Shown here piece by piece: positions 34,987 to 43,617 of a stretch of DNA of 56,156 nucleotides (positions are counted from its first letter, which is position 1; each line of letters begins with the position of its first letter). The translations under genes were made by a program, and so were the position numbers. The notes under the pieces were generated by a model, which saw only the letters and a list, made by a program, of their open reading frames with translations, did not search any database and was not told where the DNA came from. This DNA comes from an uncultured Verrucomicrobiota bacterium (GTDB lineage Bacteria; Verrucomicrobiota; Verrucomicrobiia; Limisphaerales; UBA1412): the NCBI GenBank assembly GCA_944389455.1, contig CALXMK010000016.1:1-56156 (forward strand), read 5' to 3'.

Positions 34987-35740
34987 TATATTTCAAAGTC
35001 GTTCTTAATGTTGTTACCGGATTTATCAGCACTATCTCATCCGAAGTTACGGACACTATATTATTCGTTTCTCCAGATAATACAAGCGAAGATTTTTCTC
35101 TAACCCGGTCAAAGTTTTTATTCTCGGCATCATAGCGAAGATCAGCAATATAGCCTTCAATTCGCTGATAAGGTTCTCCACCTTTCTCCAACGTAACCAC
35201 TTCTTCACTATTCTTCATCTGCAAAATCACTTCCCTCGGAGCTTCCGGAGGACGCATCTCTGTCAGAGTAAAGAAATCATTCTCATCCCCTACTGCCATC
35301 AGAGTCGAGGAGACGGCTTCCGGCAAACCTCTTTCTCCTGGCGGGGTCACCCTTTGTATCCGCATTGAACAACGAGGGGTAGATCCTGTGGTCGTATCCG
35401 CAAAAACAACCATAAATTTAAGAGGGCGGATATCTTTAATTGTAAGCCCCTTAGGTCCTAATTGGGAACCTGTGATAAAAGATCCGTCTGGCTTACGCTG
35501 CCATACCCCTGGATTAAAAAGATAATGTCTATCTTCCAAATTCAGTTCATGTTCCGTATCAAAACGAGCCATAGCCGCCTCATTGGTAGAGAGGTCTATT
35601 GGTGAGGCTTTTCGCTCGTAAGCCGAAAAGGAGATTTCTTCGTCACTGGTCTTCATGGAGACCATTACAGCAGAGATGACTAATCCAAGGACAATAACAC
35701 CCAAAATTAGTTTTTCATAATGATTTTTTAAAAATTCCAT
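34973..35740 (-). CDS. Single-pass periplasmic protein, Amuc_1099-like
   Basis: A 255-residue protein with one N-terminal membrane helix (KLILGVIVLGLVISAVMVSM) and a periplasmic beta-rich region. Residues about 90-150 hold GPKGLTIKDIRPLKFMVVFA, and the end has LVLSGETNNIVSVTSDEIVL. It has no enzyme motifs. In Akkermansia the gene between the secretin (1098) and Amuc_1100 has the same size and layout, so I assign it by position; a role like PilP, linking inner-membrane parts to the secretin, is inference. It overlaps the secretin start by 14 bases. Confidence 0.7.
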   Translation of the reverse strand: MEFLKNHYEKLILGVIVLGLVISAVMVSMKTSDEEISFSAYERKASPIDLSTNEAAMARFDTEHELNLEDRHYLFNPGVWQRKPDGSFITGSQLGPKGLTIKDIRPLKFMVVFADTTTGSTPRCSMRIQRVTPPGERGLPEAVSSTLMAVGDENDFFTLTEMRPPEAPREVILQMKNSEEVVTLEKGGEPYQRIEGYIADLRYDAENKNFDRVREKSSLVLSGETNNIVSVTSDEIVLINPVTTLRTTLKYNAAP

Positions 35741-35761
35741 CGTCTATCCTTCTTTTGAGCA

Positions 35762-36940
35762 TTATTGTTGAATAATTTTCCCTGTGGCAGGATCCAATTT
35801 GTTGCCATACTGGTCCATACTGGCTCCCGGAAGTGTATTGCCCTTCTCATCAATATCCAGCGTACCATCACCGTCTATATCCGTTGCTGTCGCCTTCAAA
35901 TGTTCCTGTTCTGCCGCCGCAATCGCCGCAGCCTCAGCCTGCGACTTCAAACGCATTACATCTACATACATTGTTACGCGTAAAGCCGTCGGTTTAAGAA
36001 CCGTTGTTGTCACCTTAGGAAGTGCTTTCTCCATCTCGGCCTCTTCCGCTGTCTTAGTTTGCTCCTGCACTTGAGGCTGCACTGGCATTCTCATGCCTCG
36101 CATATTACCACGACCGCGCATATTTATAATCGGAGTTTCTTGATAATCAGCCAATTCATCTGTCATTTCAGAAGAAGCGCGTTCTACTTTAATACATTTG
36201 ATAATAATCCCGTAAGGACATTCCACTAATGTGTTAATAAATTTTGCCAAATCCCCCGGACTGGTTTTGAAAACTAGCTCATAGGGATAAGCAAAACTGT
36301 ATTTATTGGTAATAATCTGTCGTGCAGGCAGGTAATCAGCAAGATAAGTCGATACCTGAAAGAGATCGTTAGTTGCACCTGCTGCGCGACGTACACGGAT
36401 AAACTCCGAAATGCCTGAATCCATTACTGAATTACAAAGGTATTTAACATGCGCTAACTGCTCGGCCTGAATCTTGAGACTGTTGGTATCCATTCTCAAA
36501 TTAGCACGCTGAGCACTAAAAGAGAAACTGAAGTTCACTCGGTTAGTTGGCAGTTGAATGGAAAGATTCTTGGCTTTTTCAGTCAAAGTTGAAACCATAT
36601 TTTCCAACTCATATTTAAAGCCACTAGCCGTATAGGTTTCAGGAGGAACCGGGAGAGGTGCAAACTTTTTACCAAAATCCTCCAACATTGCTTGAAGTTT
36701 TACCGTCTCGTCTTGCATGAACTTCACGTTAGCATCATTCGGATAAGGATCCTGACTTTGCAATGAGTTCAATTGACTCTTCGCCTGATCTAAATCCAAA
36801 GCAGCTTGAGTGCTGGCAGCCATACCATGAAGGAGGTAAAAAACCGCCAATATAACCATTACTAGTGAAACTGCACCAGTAATCACCAGGCTCATATTGG
36901 CTTTAGCCCACTCTACAATCTTTTTGCCATCAAAGTTCAT
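35762..36940 (-). CDS. Amuc_1100-family pilus-like protein with Ca-loop tail
   Basis: A 392-residue protein with one N-terminal membrane helix (MSLVITGAVSLVMVILAVFY) followed by a coiled coil (LDLDQAKSQLNSLQSQD). Two ferredoxin-like PilO-type folds follow; MDSGISEFIRVRRAAG and DLAKFINTLVECPYGIIIKC align by eye with the corresponding parts of Amuc_1100. A linker of Met/Arg/Gly (MRGRGNMRGMRMPVQPQ, about 275) follows. The C-terminus adds an EF-hand-like loop, DIDGDGTLDIDEKG (about 353), which I do not recall in Amuc_1100. Amuc_1100 is abundant at the Akkermansia surface and reported to signal through TLR2. It ends 21 bases before the Amuc_1099-like gene and starts three bases after pilM. Confidence 0.8.
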   Translation of the reverse strand: MNFDGKKIVEWAKANMSLVITGAVSLVMVILAVFYLLHGMAASTQAALDLDQAKSQLNSLQSQDPYPNDANVKFMQDETVKLQAMLEDFGKKFAPLPVPPETYTASGFKYELENMVSTLTEKAKNLSIQLPTNRVNFSFSFSAQRANLRMDTNSLKIQAEQLAHVKYLCNSVMDSGISEFIRVRRAAGATNDLFQVSTYLADYLPARQIITNKYSFAYPYELVFKTSPGDLAKFINTLVECPYGIIIKCIKVERASSEMTDELADYQETPIINMRGRGNMRGMRMPVQPQVQEQTKTAEEAEMEKALPKVTTTVLKPTALRVTMYVDVMRLKSQAEAAAIAAAEQEHLKATATDIDGDGTLDIDEKGNTLPGASMDQYGNKLDPATGKIIQQ

Positions 36941-36943
36941 ACA

Positions 36944-38851
36944 CTAAATTTTAATCGGTTTTTTCAGTTTAAGTTTGATATCAAAGGTAAATGTATTGGC
37001 ATAGGCATTAGTCATAGCTGACTGTGACGTCAATCCTGTTTCCTGCGGATTGAAAAGATTTGTCATTCCTTTAATCCTCTTTTCAAATTTAAACGCCAAT
37101 TCATCATTAGCCGTAGGGCGAATTTGTTTAAGATTTACCGCTTTACAAGTCAACTTAATTTCGCGAACTTCATTCGTATTTACCTGCTCTTCCTGCGCTC
37201 CAGCCGCCGACTCCGCTTGCGCCAATAGTCCAGCATACCTAGAGGACATTCTGCCTCTGCCACGGTTCATCATCATTAAACGTCTTCTGTCAGCCGCAGC
37301 TGTCGAAGCAGAAACTCCGCTTGCCCGTGAGCTGGCGTCTTCCAATCCAACCTCCATATCCGGAAGATCAGGAATCATCTGATCTATCCAAAGTCCGGCT
37401 TTAATGTCTTTTCCTTCGGAGGCTGAGAGCAACTGAGCTACCTCATTTTCTGTCTCAACTGCTGCCGTATAAAGCTGATTTAAAATATCTGTCCAGAGAA
37501 AACGTTCCTCTGCCCATTGAGTCATTTCATTGAGCTGAGTCTGAATATCACTAATCTTCGATTTCTCCGTAGATAACTGTCCGGAAGGCCCTTGCAGAAC
37601 AGCCACTTTCTGCTGAATTTCACCGATGATTTCTCGTTTCGGAGAAACAGTCTTATTGCCATAGTACCACCCCAGTCCAAAAAGACCAATAACCAGTGCA
37701 GCTACTGAAGCAATGAAAAATGGTTTTTTCTGTTCCAGCTTCTGACTTTCACGCACACGAATCGGCACTAAATTGAGTTCTAGAGGGCATTCTGCCAGAT
37801 TTCTCAGAGCCATGCCTACCAACTCTCCCATACAGTGTCCAACCGATTGAAGTTCCTCTAAATCTACTTCCGGCGCAATCTCTAAACTCTGCAGAGGATT
37901 AAAGTATTCAACCTCTACCCCAAACTTTTCTTTAAAGAATTCAGCAGTATAAGGCAAAGTAGCACCACCGCCGGAGAGATAAATCCGACTCGGAGCACTT
38001 CCTTGATTCTGTTTTTGATAAAATTGAATTGTTTGATTGATCTGAATATGAAGACGGGTCAATACATTACGAGCAATTTTCGAGACTTGAGCTTGACGCT
38101 GATTATCTGGATCTTCATAGGCTCCCCCTAAACTAACAAAACCTTCGCTAATTTTAAACTGCTCCGCTTGTGCAAAAGGCATTTTAGCTTCGGCCGCAAA
38201 CTCCTGTGTAATTGCATTAGCTCCAACATTCAAAGATCGGGCAAAAAATCTCCCCTTTTCAAAAAACAGAGCATTGCTGGTTTTAGCACCAATATCTAAG
38301 AGCATGACACACTCATCAGAGTTTTGTCCATAGGTATAGCGATAGGCATTAGAGAGTGCTGCTATCGAAATATCAACCAACTGCAAATTGCGTCCCGCAT
38401 CTGAAGTACTGCGGAAGAGACTCTCTACCAAATCACTCTTAATCGCAACCAGTAAGACCTCCATGGAGTTATCCGCCGAGACTCCAACCTTCTGATAATC
38501 CCATACTACTTCAGGTAAAGGGAATGGAATATTCTGCTGAGCCTCATATTGAATAATCTGCGCAGCTTTAGAACTATCCACCGGAGGAAGCTTAATAAAC
38601 TTATTAAAAACCTGATAGGTTGGTGCACAAACATTGGCTAATTTGGCTGACACTGGGGTGCTGGATGCCAAATCAGCAAAAGCTTTTTTCAAAAGTCCTT
38701 CCCGTGCCGTATCTTGTGAACCCAATAAACCGAGCGATTTGAATCCAAACTGATTCAAACGAAGGCCCCCTGCCTCTGTGACCTCAAACTCAGCCATTTT
38801 AAGGGTTCCCGCTCCGTAATCGAGACTTAAAAATGTCTTTGCGTTTAACAT
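36944..38851 (-). CDS. pilM: PilM-PilN-like fusion, pilus assembly ATPase-fold protein
   Basis: A 635-residue protein. The first about 350 residues are an actin-fold PilM (FLSLDYGAGTLKMAEFEV, then VMLLDIGAKTSNALFFEKG and RIYLSGGGATLPYTAEFF). A membrane helix follows (FFIASVAALVIGLFGLGWYY, about 373-393), then a periplasmic coiled-coil and PilN-like domain. Ordinary PilM is about 350 residues and cytoplasmic, so this is a fusion of PilM and PilN in one chain, as in Amuc_1101. It should form the cytoplasmic/inner-membrane platform of the machine. First gene of the operon; no PilB, PilT, PilC or pilin gene is in the window. Confidence 0.87.
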   Translation of the reverse strand: MLNAKTFLSLDYGAGTLKMAEFEVTEAGGLRLNQFGFKSLGLLGSQDTAREGLLKKAFADLASSTPVSAKLANVCAPTYQVFNKFIKLPPVDSSKAAQIIQYEAQQNIPFPLPEVVWDYQKVGVSADNSMEVLLVAIKSDLVESLFRSTSDAGRNLQLVDISIAALSNAYRYTYGQNSDECVMLLDIGAKTSNALFFEKGRFFARSLNVGANAITQEFAAEAKMPFAQAEQFKISEGFVSLGGAYEDPDNQRQAQVSKIARNVLTRLHIQINQTIQFYQKQNQGSAPSRIYLSGGGATLPYTAEFFKEKFGVEVEYFNPLQSLEIAPEVDLEELQSVGHCMGELVGMALRNLAECPLELNLVPIRVRESQKLEQKKPFFIASVAALVIGLFGLGWYYGNKTVSPKREIIGEIQQKVAVLQGPSGQLSTEKSKISDIQTQLNEMTQWAEERFLWTDILNQLYTAAVETENEVAQLLSASEGKDIKAGLWIDQMIPDLPDMEVGLEDASSRASGVSASTAAADRRRLMMMNRGRGRMSSRYAGLLAQAESAAGAQEEQVNTNEVREIKLTCKAVNLKQIRPTANDELAFKFEKRIKGMTNLFNPQETGLTSQSAMTNAYANTFTFDIKLKLKKPIKI

Positions 38852-38931
38852 GTTATCTCAAATCTCTCATCATTCTGCTACACTCTTCTCTCAACAACTT
38901 TTTCTCGGTCGCGAACAAGAAGCTTTAAAAA

Positions 38932-38959
38932 GTCTTACAGAAATAGAAGACTCTGTCAA
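38932..38959 (-). promoter_or_regulatory. Possible promoter of the secretin operon
   Basis: On the minus strand a perfect TTGACA (38959-38954) is followed after 16 bases by TAAGAC (38937-38932), a weak -10. It lies about 80 bases before the pilM ATG, in the gap to the UXS gene. Confidence 0.35.
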
Positions 38960-39009
38960 TGGCAATTTACCGGCTTGACGCTTTTTTAATTAAAACTCTT
39001 CAAAATTTT

Positions 39010-39951
39010 TCAATTTTTTTGAATTTCTTCTGCAAACCACTGAATAGTTTTTTCTAACCCTTCTCGTAAACTTATTTGAGGTTCCCAATTCAATAAATGT
39101 TTGGCTCTGCTAATATCGGGTCTTCGCTGCTTGGGATCATCAATTGGCAATTCCATATGAATCAATTGGCTCTTTGCACCTGTCAAAGCAATAATCTCTC
39201 GAGCAAAATCTAAAATTGTCAGTTCGGTTGGATTTCCAATATTCACCGGATAAATCTCCTCACTCATCATCAAGCGATAAATCCCCTCAATCAAATCCGA
39301 ACAGTAACAGAAACTGCGAGTCTGTGTTCCCTGACCATAAATCGTAATCGGCTCACCTCTCAAAGCCTGGCTAACAAAAGCAGGCACTACTCTGCCATCC
39401 TTCATCCTCATCCTCGGCCCATAGGTATTAAAAATACGCACGATCCGCGTTTCCAATCCATGAGCCCGGTGATATGCCATCGTAATTGCCTCAGCAAAAC
39501 GCTTTGCCTCATCATAGCATCCTCTCGGACCAACTGTATTGACATTCCCCCAATAATCTTCTCTCTGAGGATGCTGTAGAGGATCCCCATAAACCTCAGA
39601 TGTAGAAGTAAGCAAAAAACGCGCTTTATTCTTAAGAGCCAACCCTAACGCATTATGAGTTCCTAGCGAACCTACTTTTAAAGTCTGAATTGGAATTTCA
39701 GCATAATCTATCGGACTGGCCGGCGAAGCAAAATGCCAAACATAATCTACCTTTTCCGACACATAGAGATACTGTGTAACATCCTGTTTAATAAATTTAA
39801 ACATTTCATTACCAGCAAGATGTGCAATATTTTCTATCCGACCTGTTACCAGATTATCCAATACAATTACCCGATGGCCCTTCTTTAACAGATAATCGGC
39901 TAAATGACTTCCTAAAAATCCCGCTCCGCCTGTAATTACTGAAACAAACAT
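39010..39951 (-). CDS. UDP-glucuronate decarboxylase (UXS-like SDR)
   Basis: From the ATG at 39951 the product has 313 residues. It starts with the NAD-binding loop [17 protein letters not shown] and carries the SDR catalytic triad with [10 protein letters not shown] (Ser/Thr) and YDEAK (Tyr-x-x-x-Lys). [18 protein letters not shown] and [20 protein letters not shown] are hallmarks of UDP-xylose synthases, as is [10 protein letters not shown]. It should oxidise and decarboxylate UDP-glucuronate to UDP-xylose for a surface glycan. The frame opens 24 bases earlier at another ATG (39975). It ends about 160 bases upstream of pilM, same strand. Confidence 0.85.
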   Translation of the reverse strand: MFVSVITGGAGFLGSHLADYLLKKGHRVIVLDNLVTGRIENIAHLAGNEMFKFIKQDVTQYLYVSEKVDYVWHFASPASPIDYAEIPIQTLKVGSLGTHNALGLALKNKARFLLTSTSEVYGDPLQHPQREDYWGNVNTVGPRGCYDEAKRFAEAITMAYHRAHGLETRIVRIFNTYGPRMRMKDGRVVPAFVSQALRGEPITIYGQGTQTRSFCYCSDLIEGIYRLMMSEEIYPVNIGNPTELTILDFAREIIALTGAKSQLIHMELPIDDPKQRRPDISRAKHLLNWEPQISLREGLEKTIQWFAEEIQKN

Positions 39952-40277
39952 CTTATTTAAATCACGATTTTGCATTTGAAAAACGGCTTATGATCTTCAC
40001 TTCGAAAGCATTACCGCCAATGGCTATTTATTTTATCCCAATAAATCTATTTAAACAACACAGAATTATTCCCACCTTCATCTGAAATCTTTACTTACCA
40101 AAGGAAAATAAAATTCTAACGCAACTTTTTTAATTTTTCTGTGTTCTCTTTCTTTGATGAGTCTTATATTAGACCTTATCGGCTTCGGTTCTGCCGATTA
40201 CAAAATGATAAAACCAAAAGAAAATTAATTTAGTTTAGCGGCAATTTACTTTATTGAGCAGATTGATTTAAATATTT
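39952..40277. other. Divergent promoter region without a gene
   Basis: This gap lies between the UXS gene (minus) and the exporter operon (plus). It contains a small hairpin (ATCGGC/GCCGAT near 40178-40198) and AT-rich blocks. No clear -35/-10 pair could be chosen. An 11-base match to half of the DtxR-side palindrome (40227-40237) is probably chance. Confidence 0.45.
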
Positions 40278-41474
40278 ATGAAAAAATGGATCGTTATCGC
40301 ACTCCTAGTTTGCCTTGCCTGTGGTGGAGGATGGTATTATTATAAAACAAAAGCTAATTCCAAAACTTCTGTTTCCACTTTCCGTCAGGACCGTGGTTCC
40401 ATTAAAGTAGAGAGGCGTTCTATCCAGCTTAGTATTGTGGCAGCAGGTGAAATCAGCCCGGCAGAACAGATTTCGGTCATTCCTGAAACAAGCGGCCGTG
40501 TAGAAGAGCTGCTGGCTGATATCGGAGACAATGTTAAAAAAGGTGATGTTCTGGTAACCTTGGATGACGAAACACTCCTGAAGGAACGCGATACACAGCT
40601 GACCGAAATTGAAGGCTCCAAACTTGCAGTAGAACGCGATAAAAGAACTTTTGACCGCTCAGCAGAACTTTTCAAAAGCAATCTGATTTCTAAAGAAGAG
40701 TATGAAACAGCACTCTCCGCTTACCAGATTTCTACAAACAACTTGGTCCGTTCGGAAAAAGCACTGGCCGAAATTGATGAACGCCTTAGCAAAACCCAAA
40801 TTCTGGCTCCCTTTGATTGTACCGTTCTGACAAGACCGATCTCTATTGGTCAAGCTGTTTCCGGCTCTGACGGTGCCAGCGGAGGTACGACCTGCTTGAC
40901 TGTAGCCGATCTGAGCCAGATGATTATTGATGCCCATATTAATCAGGCAGATGTCACCCGTCTGAGCTTGGGTCAAAAAGTAGATATCCAGGTTGAAGCC
41001 GTATCCGGACTAAAACTTGAAGGAGAAATTGAGCGTATTGCTCCACAAGCAACATTGGTTAATAATATCAAAGGATTCTCCTGCCGAATTCTGCTTAAAA
41101 CCCCTGATGAACGCGCTCGCCCGGGAATGACTGCCAATATTTCAATTCCTATTGCTCTTGCTGATAACGTAGTAGCTGTTCCTCTCTCGGCTGTTTATAC
41201 CGAAAACGGAGAGCGGTTTGTTTACATCAAAAAAGGTGAATTCTGGGAACAGAGAAACGTTCAAATCGGCGTCGCAGATTTCTCTTTTGTTGAAATTACC
41301 AGCGGAATCTCCGAAGGAGAAATCGTCTCCCTGGAACCACCTCCCGCAGAACAAATTCATAGCAATTCTCCCTCCAATGCTGCCAATACTACAAATAATG
41401 CTATGAAGCCAACTAATCAAAACCGGCAACAAGGTCCCGGAGGAGGAAATCCTCCACCGCCGCCGCCAAGATAA
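40278..41474 (+). CDS. MacA-like periplasmic adaptor of an ABC exporter
   Basis: A 398-residue membrane-fusion protein. The N-terminal helix (IVIALLVCLACGGGWYYYKT) anchors it. The lipoyl half-motifs are ISVIPETSGRVEELLADIGD with VKKGDVLVTLDDETL, and KTQILAPFDCTVLTRPISIG. A helical hairpin (about 100-165) joins them. Beta-barrel and MP domains follow (GFSCRILLKTPDERARPGMT and VPLSAVYTENGERFVYIKKG). The tail (about 360-398) is Asn/Pro/Gly-rich and ends in PPPPPPR. It should bridge the inner-membrane ABC transporter and an outer-membrane TolC-like channel, which is not encoded here. The ATPase gene starts 53 bases downstream. Confidence 0.88.
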   Translation: MKKWIVIALLVCLACGGGWYYYKTKANSKTSVSTFRQDRGSIKVERRSIQLSIVAAGEISPAEQISVIPETSGRVEELLADIGDNVKKGDVLVTLDDETLLKERDTQLTEIEGSKLAVERDKRTFDRSAELFKSNLISKEEYETALSAYQISTNNLVRSEKALAEIDERLSKTQILAPFDCTVLTRPISIGQAVSGSDGASGGTTCLTVADLSQMIIDAHINQADVTRLSLGQKVDIQVEAVSGLKLEGEIERIAPQATLVNNIKGFSCRILLKTPDERARPGMTANISIPIALADNVVAVPLSAVYTENGERFVYIKKGEFWEQRNVQIGVADFSFVEITSGISEGEIVSLEPPPAEQIHSNSPSNAANTTNNAMKPTNQNRQQGPGGGNPPPPPPR

Positions 41475-41527
41475 TCTCATCCATTGGATAAAATCCATAT
41501 ATTTAAACTTCTGGTTTCTGAAATAAT

Positions 41528-42241
41528 ATGGCACTGGTAGAACTGAAAAACGTATCAAAAATTTACCAAGTGGGCGATGAAGAGATTCGCGCTTTGGATA
41601 ACATCACTCTGGATATAGAATCAGGCGAATTTATTTCAATCATTGGTCCTTCAGGCAGCGGCAAATCCACTCTAATGCATCTGCTTGGCTGTCTGGATAC
41701 TCCTACCCATGGGACTTTGACCCTAGATGGAATTCAAATACAGAACGCCAGCCCTATGCAATTGGCAGCCATTCGGAATCGCAAGATCGGTTTTGTCTTC
41801 CAATCTTTTAATCTGCTTCCCAAACTCAATGTAGCTCAGAATATTGAAGTTCCTATGATCTATGCCGGAGTTCCCGCTCGTGAAAGACACGAACGAGTAA
41901 TGGAGGCACTTAAACGGGTCAATCTGGAAAACCGCGCCCGTCATCGTCCCATGCAGCTATCGGGCGGACAACAGCAGCGTGTAGCCATTGCACGGGCTCT
42001 GATCAATAATCCACGCATTGTCTTTGCTGATGAACCGACCGGCAATCTTGATACCCATACGGGAGAAACCATTCTGTCGCTTTTCCGAGAACTAAGTCAA
42101 CACGGGCACACTATCGTCTTGGTTACACACAATCCGGAAATTGCTGCCGTAACTCCCCGTAAAATTGAGATTCGTGACGGGAAAATTTCGCTTACACTAG
42201 ATGAGCGGCTATCAGGCAAAAATCTTCATATTCAATCATGA
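41528..42241 (+). CDS. ABC transporter ATPase (MacB/LolD type)
   Basis: A 237-residue ATP-binding protein with Walker [10 protein letters not shown] (about 41), the Q-loop [14 protein letters not shown], the signature [16 protein letters not shown] and Walker [13 protein letters not shown]. The NLLP and EPTGNLD forms are typical of the MacB/LolD/FtsE group. It powers the two following permeases. Its stop codon overlaps the next start codon (ATGA). Confidence 0.94.
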   Translation: MALVELKNVSKIYQVGDEEIRALDNITLDIESGEFISIIGPSGSGKSTLMHLLGCLDTPTHGTLTLDGIQIQNASPMQLAAIRNRKIGFVFQSFNLLPKLNVAQNIEVPMIYAGVPARERHERVMEALKRVNLENRARHRPMQLSGGQQQRVAIARALINNPRIVFADEPTGNLDTHTGETILSLFRELSQHGHTIVLVTHNPEIAAVTPRKIEIRDGKISLTLDERLSGKNLHIQS

Positions 42242-43602
42242 ACATCTGGACTGTTATTCTTATCGGTCTCAAAGAGATCAGCTCACATAAATTCAGATCC
42301 TTTTTGACCATGCTGGGTATCATTCTGGGAGTGGCAAGTCTGGTGGGAATGTCGGCTCTGGTTCAAGGAATGGAAAACGGCATGCGCGAGGCAATGGAAG
42401 CTATTGGCGGTATCGAAAAAGTCTCAGTCATTCAGCAAGACCTTCCCCCAAGCCAAAGCCATCTCAGCGATCAAGTTGTCGGGATCACAATGGATGATGT
42501 GGAAGCTCTCAAACAAAACGCTACTTTGACGAAATTGATTACTCCTGAGATGAATCTAGGACGTGGTTCGGTCGTTACTCGCGGCAATAATATGATGCGT
42601 CCTTTTATCATTTCCGGTACTTGGCCTAACGCCTTGGAAATGAATTCCCATGTTATTGAACATGGCCGCATGTTCAATGAAATTGATGATGACCTCGCCC
42701 GTAACGTCTGCGTTATCGGAACAGAAGTACGTGATGAACTCTTTGGAGAACGAGACGCCTCTGGTAAAGAAATAATCCCTTTGGGAGAACAAATTAACAT
42801 TAACGGAGAACTCTTCACTATTATCGGAATGTTCCAACGCTATGAGAGCGAAAAACAAAAAAAACAGCGTGAATATGAAGCAGCAAATCCTACTCCTGAA
42901 CGTTCCGGTCCCCAACGCCGCACCGGTTGGGGGGGAGGAGGTCCCGGCGGGTGGGCCTTCCGACTCAAAAACACAACAATTTATATGCCACTGAACACTA
43001 TGTGGCTTAAATTTAAAACCGCCTCGGGCACTAATAGTGTTCCAGAGCGTACGTTAGACACACTTAATATCCGCATCTCTAGCGCAGAAGAGATGGATGA
43101 AGCTCTTCAGCAAGCTCGCAATATTCTTATGCAAACCCACTTTTCCTTGGAAGATTTTGACTTTCGCACACAGGAAAATTGGGATGCCAATATTTCAGCT
43201 CAAATCCGCAATTACCGACTCTCAGGCGGAATCATCGCTGCTATTTCACTCATTGTCGGTGGAATCGGCATCATGAATATTATGTTTGCCAGCATTACCG
43301 AGCGCATTCGTGAAATTGGTGTTCGCAAAGCTATTGGAGCCACCACGTACGCTATTTTCATACAAATCCTTGTAGAAAGCATTGTTGTCGCTTTTATCGG
43401 TGGGATTTTAGGAATTCTTGTCTCTTTTGGGCTTATTGAAATACTCAAGATAGCCATTCCCAACGATAATGAACCGGTTATTACTTTTGGAGCTCTCTCT
43501 TTCGCCTTTACTATCAGTGTCTTAGTTGGATTGTTTGCGGGATTACTCCCCGCTTTCAAGGCTGCCAAACTCGACCCTATTGAAGCTCTGCGCTACGAAT
43601 AA
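42238..43602 (+). CDS. MacB-like ABC permease, first paralogue
   Basis: A 454-residue permease. One N-terminal membrane helix (SFLTMLGIILGVASLVGMSA) is followed by a large periplasmic MacB-type domain (about 45-325) and three C-terminal membrane helices (AISLIVGGIGIMNIMFASIT, ESIVVAFIGGILGILVSFGL and FTISVLVGLFAGLLPAFKAA). The family tail AAKLDPIEALRYE ends it. The periplasmic part has a Gly/Trp-rich insert (GWGGGGPGGWAF, about 228). The next gene is a paralogue 15 bases downstream; together they likely form a heterodimer. Confidence 0.9.
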   Translation: MNIWTVILIGLKEISSHKFRSFLTMLGIILGVASLVGMSALVQGMENGMREAMEAIGGIEKVSVIQQDLPPSQSHLSDQVVGITMDDVEALKQNATLTKLITPEMNLGRGSVVTRGNNMMRPFIISGTWPNALEMNSHVIEHGRMFNEIDDDLARNVCVIGTEVRDELFGERDASGKEIIPLGEQININGELFTIIGMFQRYESEKQKKQREYEAANPTPERSGPQRRTGWGGGGPGGWAFRLKNTTIYMPLNTMWLKFKTASGTNSVPERTLDTLNIRISSAEEMDEALQQARNILMQTHFSLEDFDFRTQENWDANISAQIRNYRLSGGIIAAISLIVGGIGIMNIMFASITERIREIGVRKAIGATTYAIFIQILVESIVVAFIGGILGILVSFGLIEILKIAIPNDNEPVITFGALSFAFTISVLVGLFAGLLPAFKAAKLDPIEALRYE

Positions 43603-43617
43603 CAAATAAAGAAGAAT

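Noticed and set aside
40227..40237. Half-site like the DtxR-side palindrome before the exporter operon
   Set aside because: Only one half matches and the region is AT-rich, so chance is the simpler explanation.
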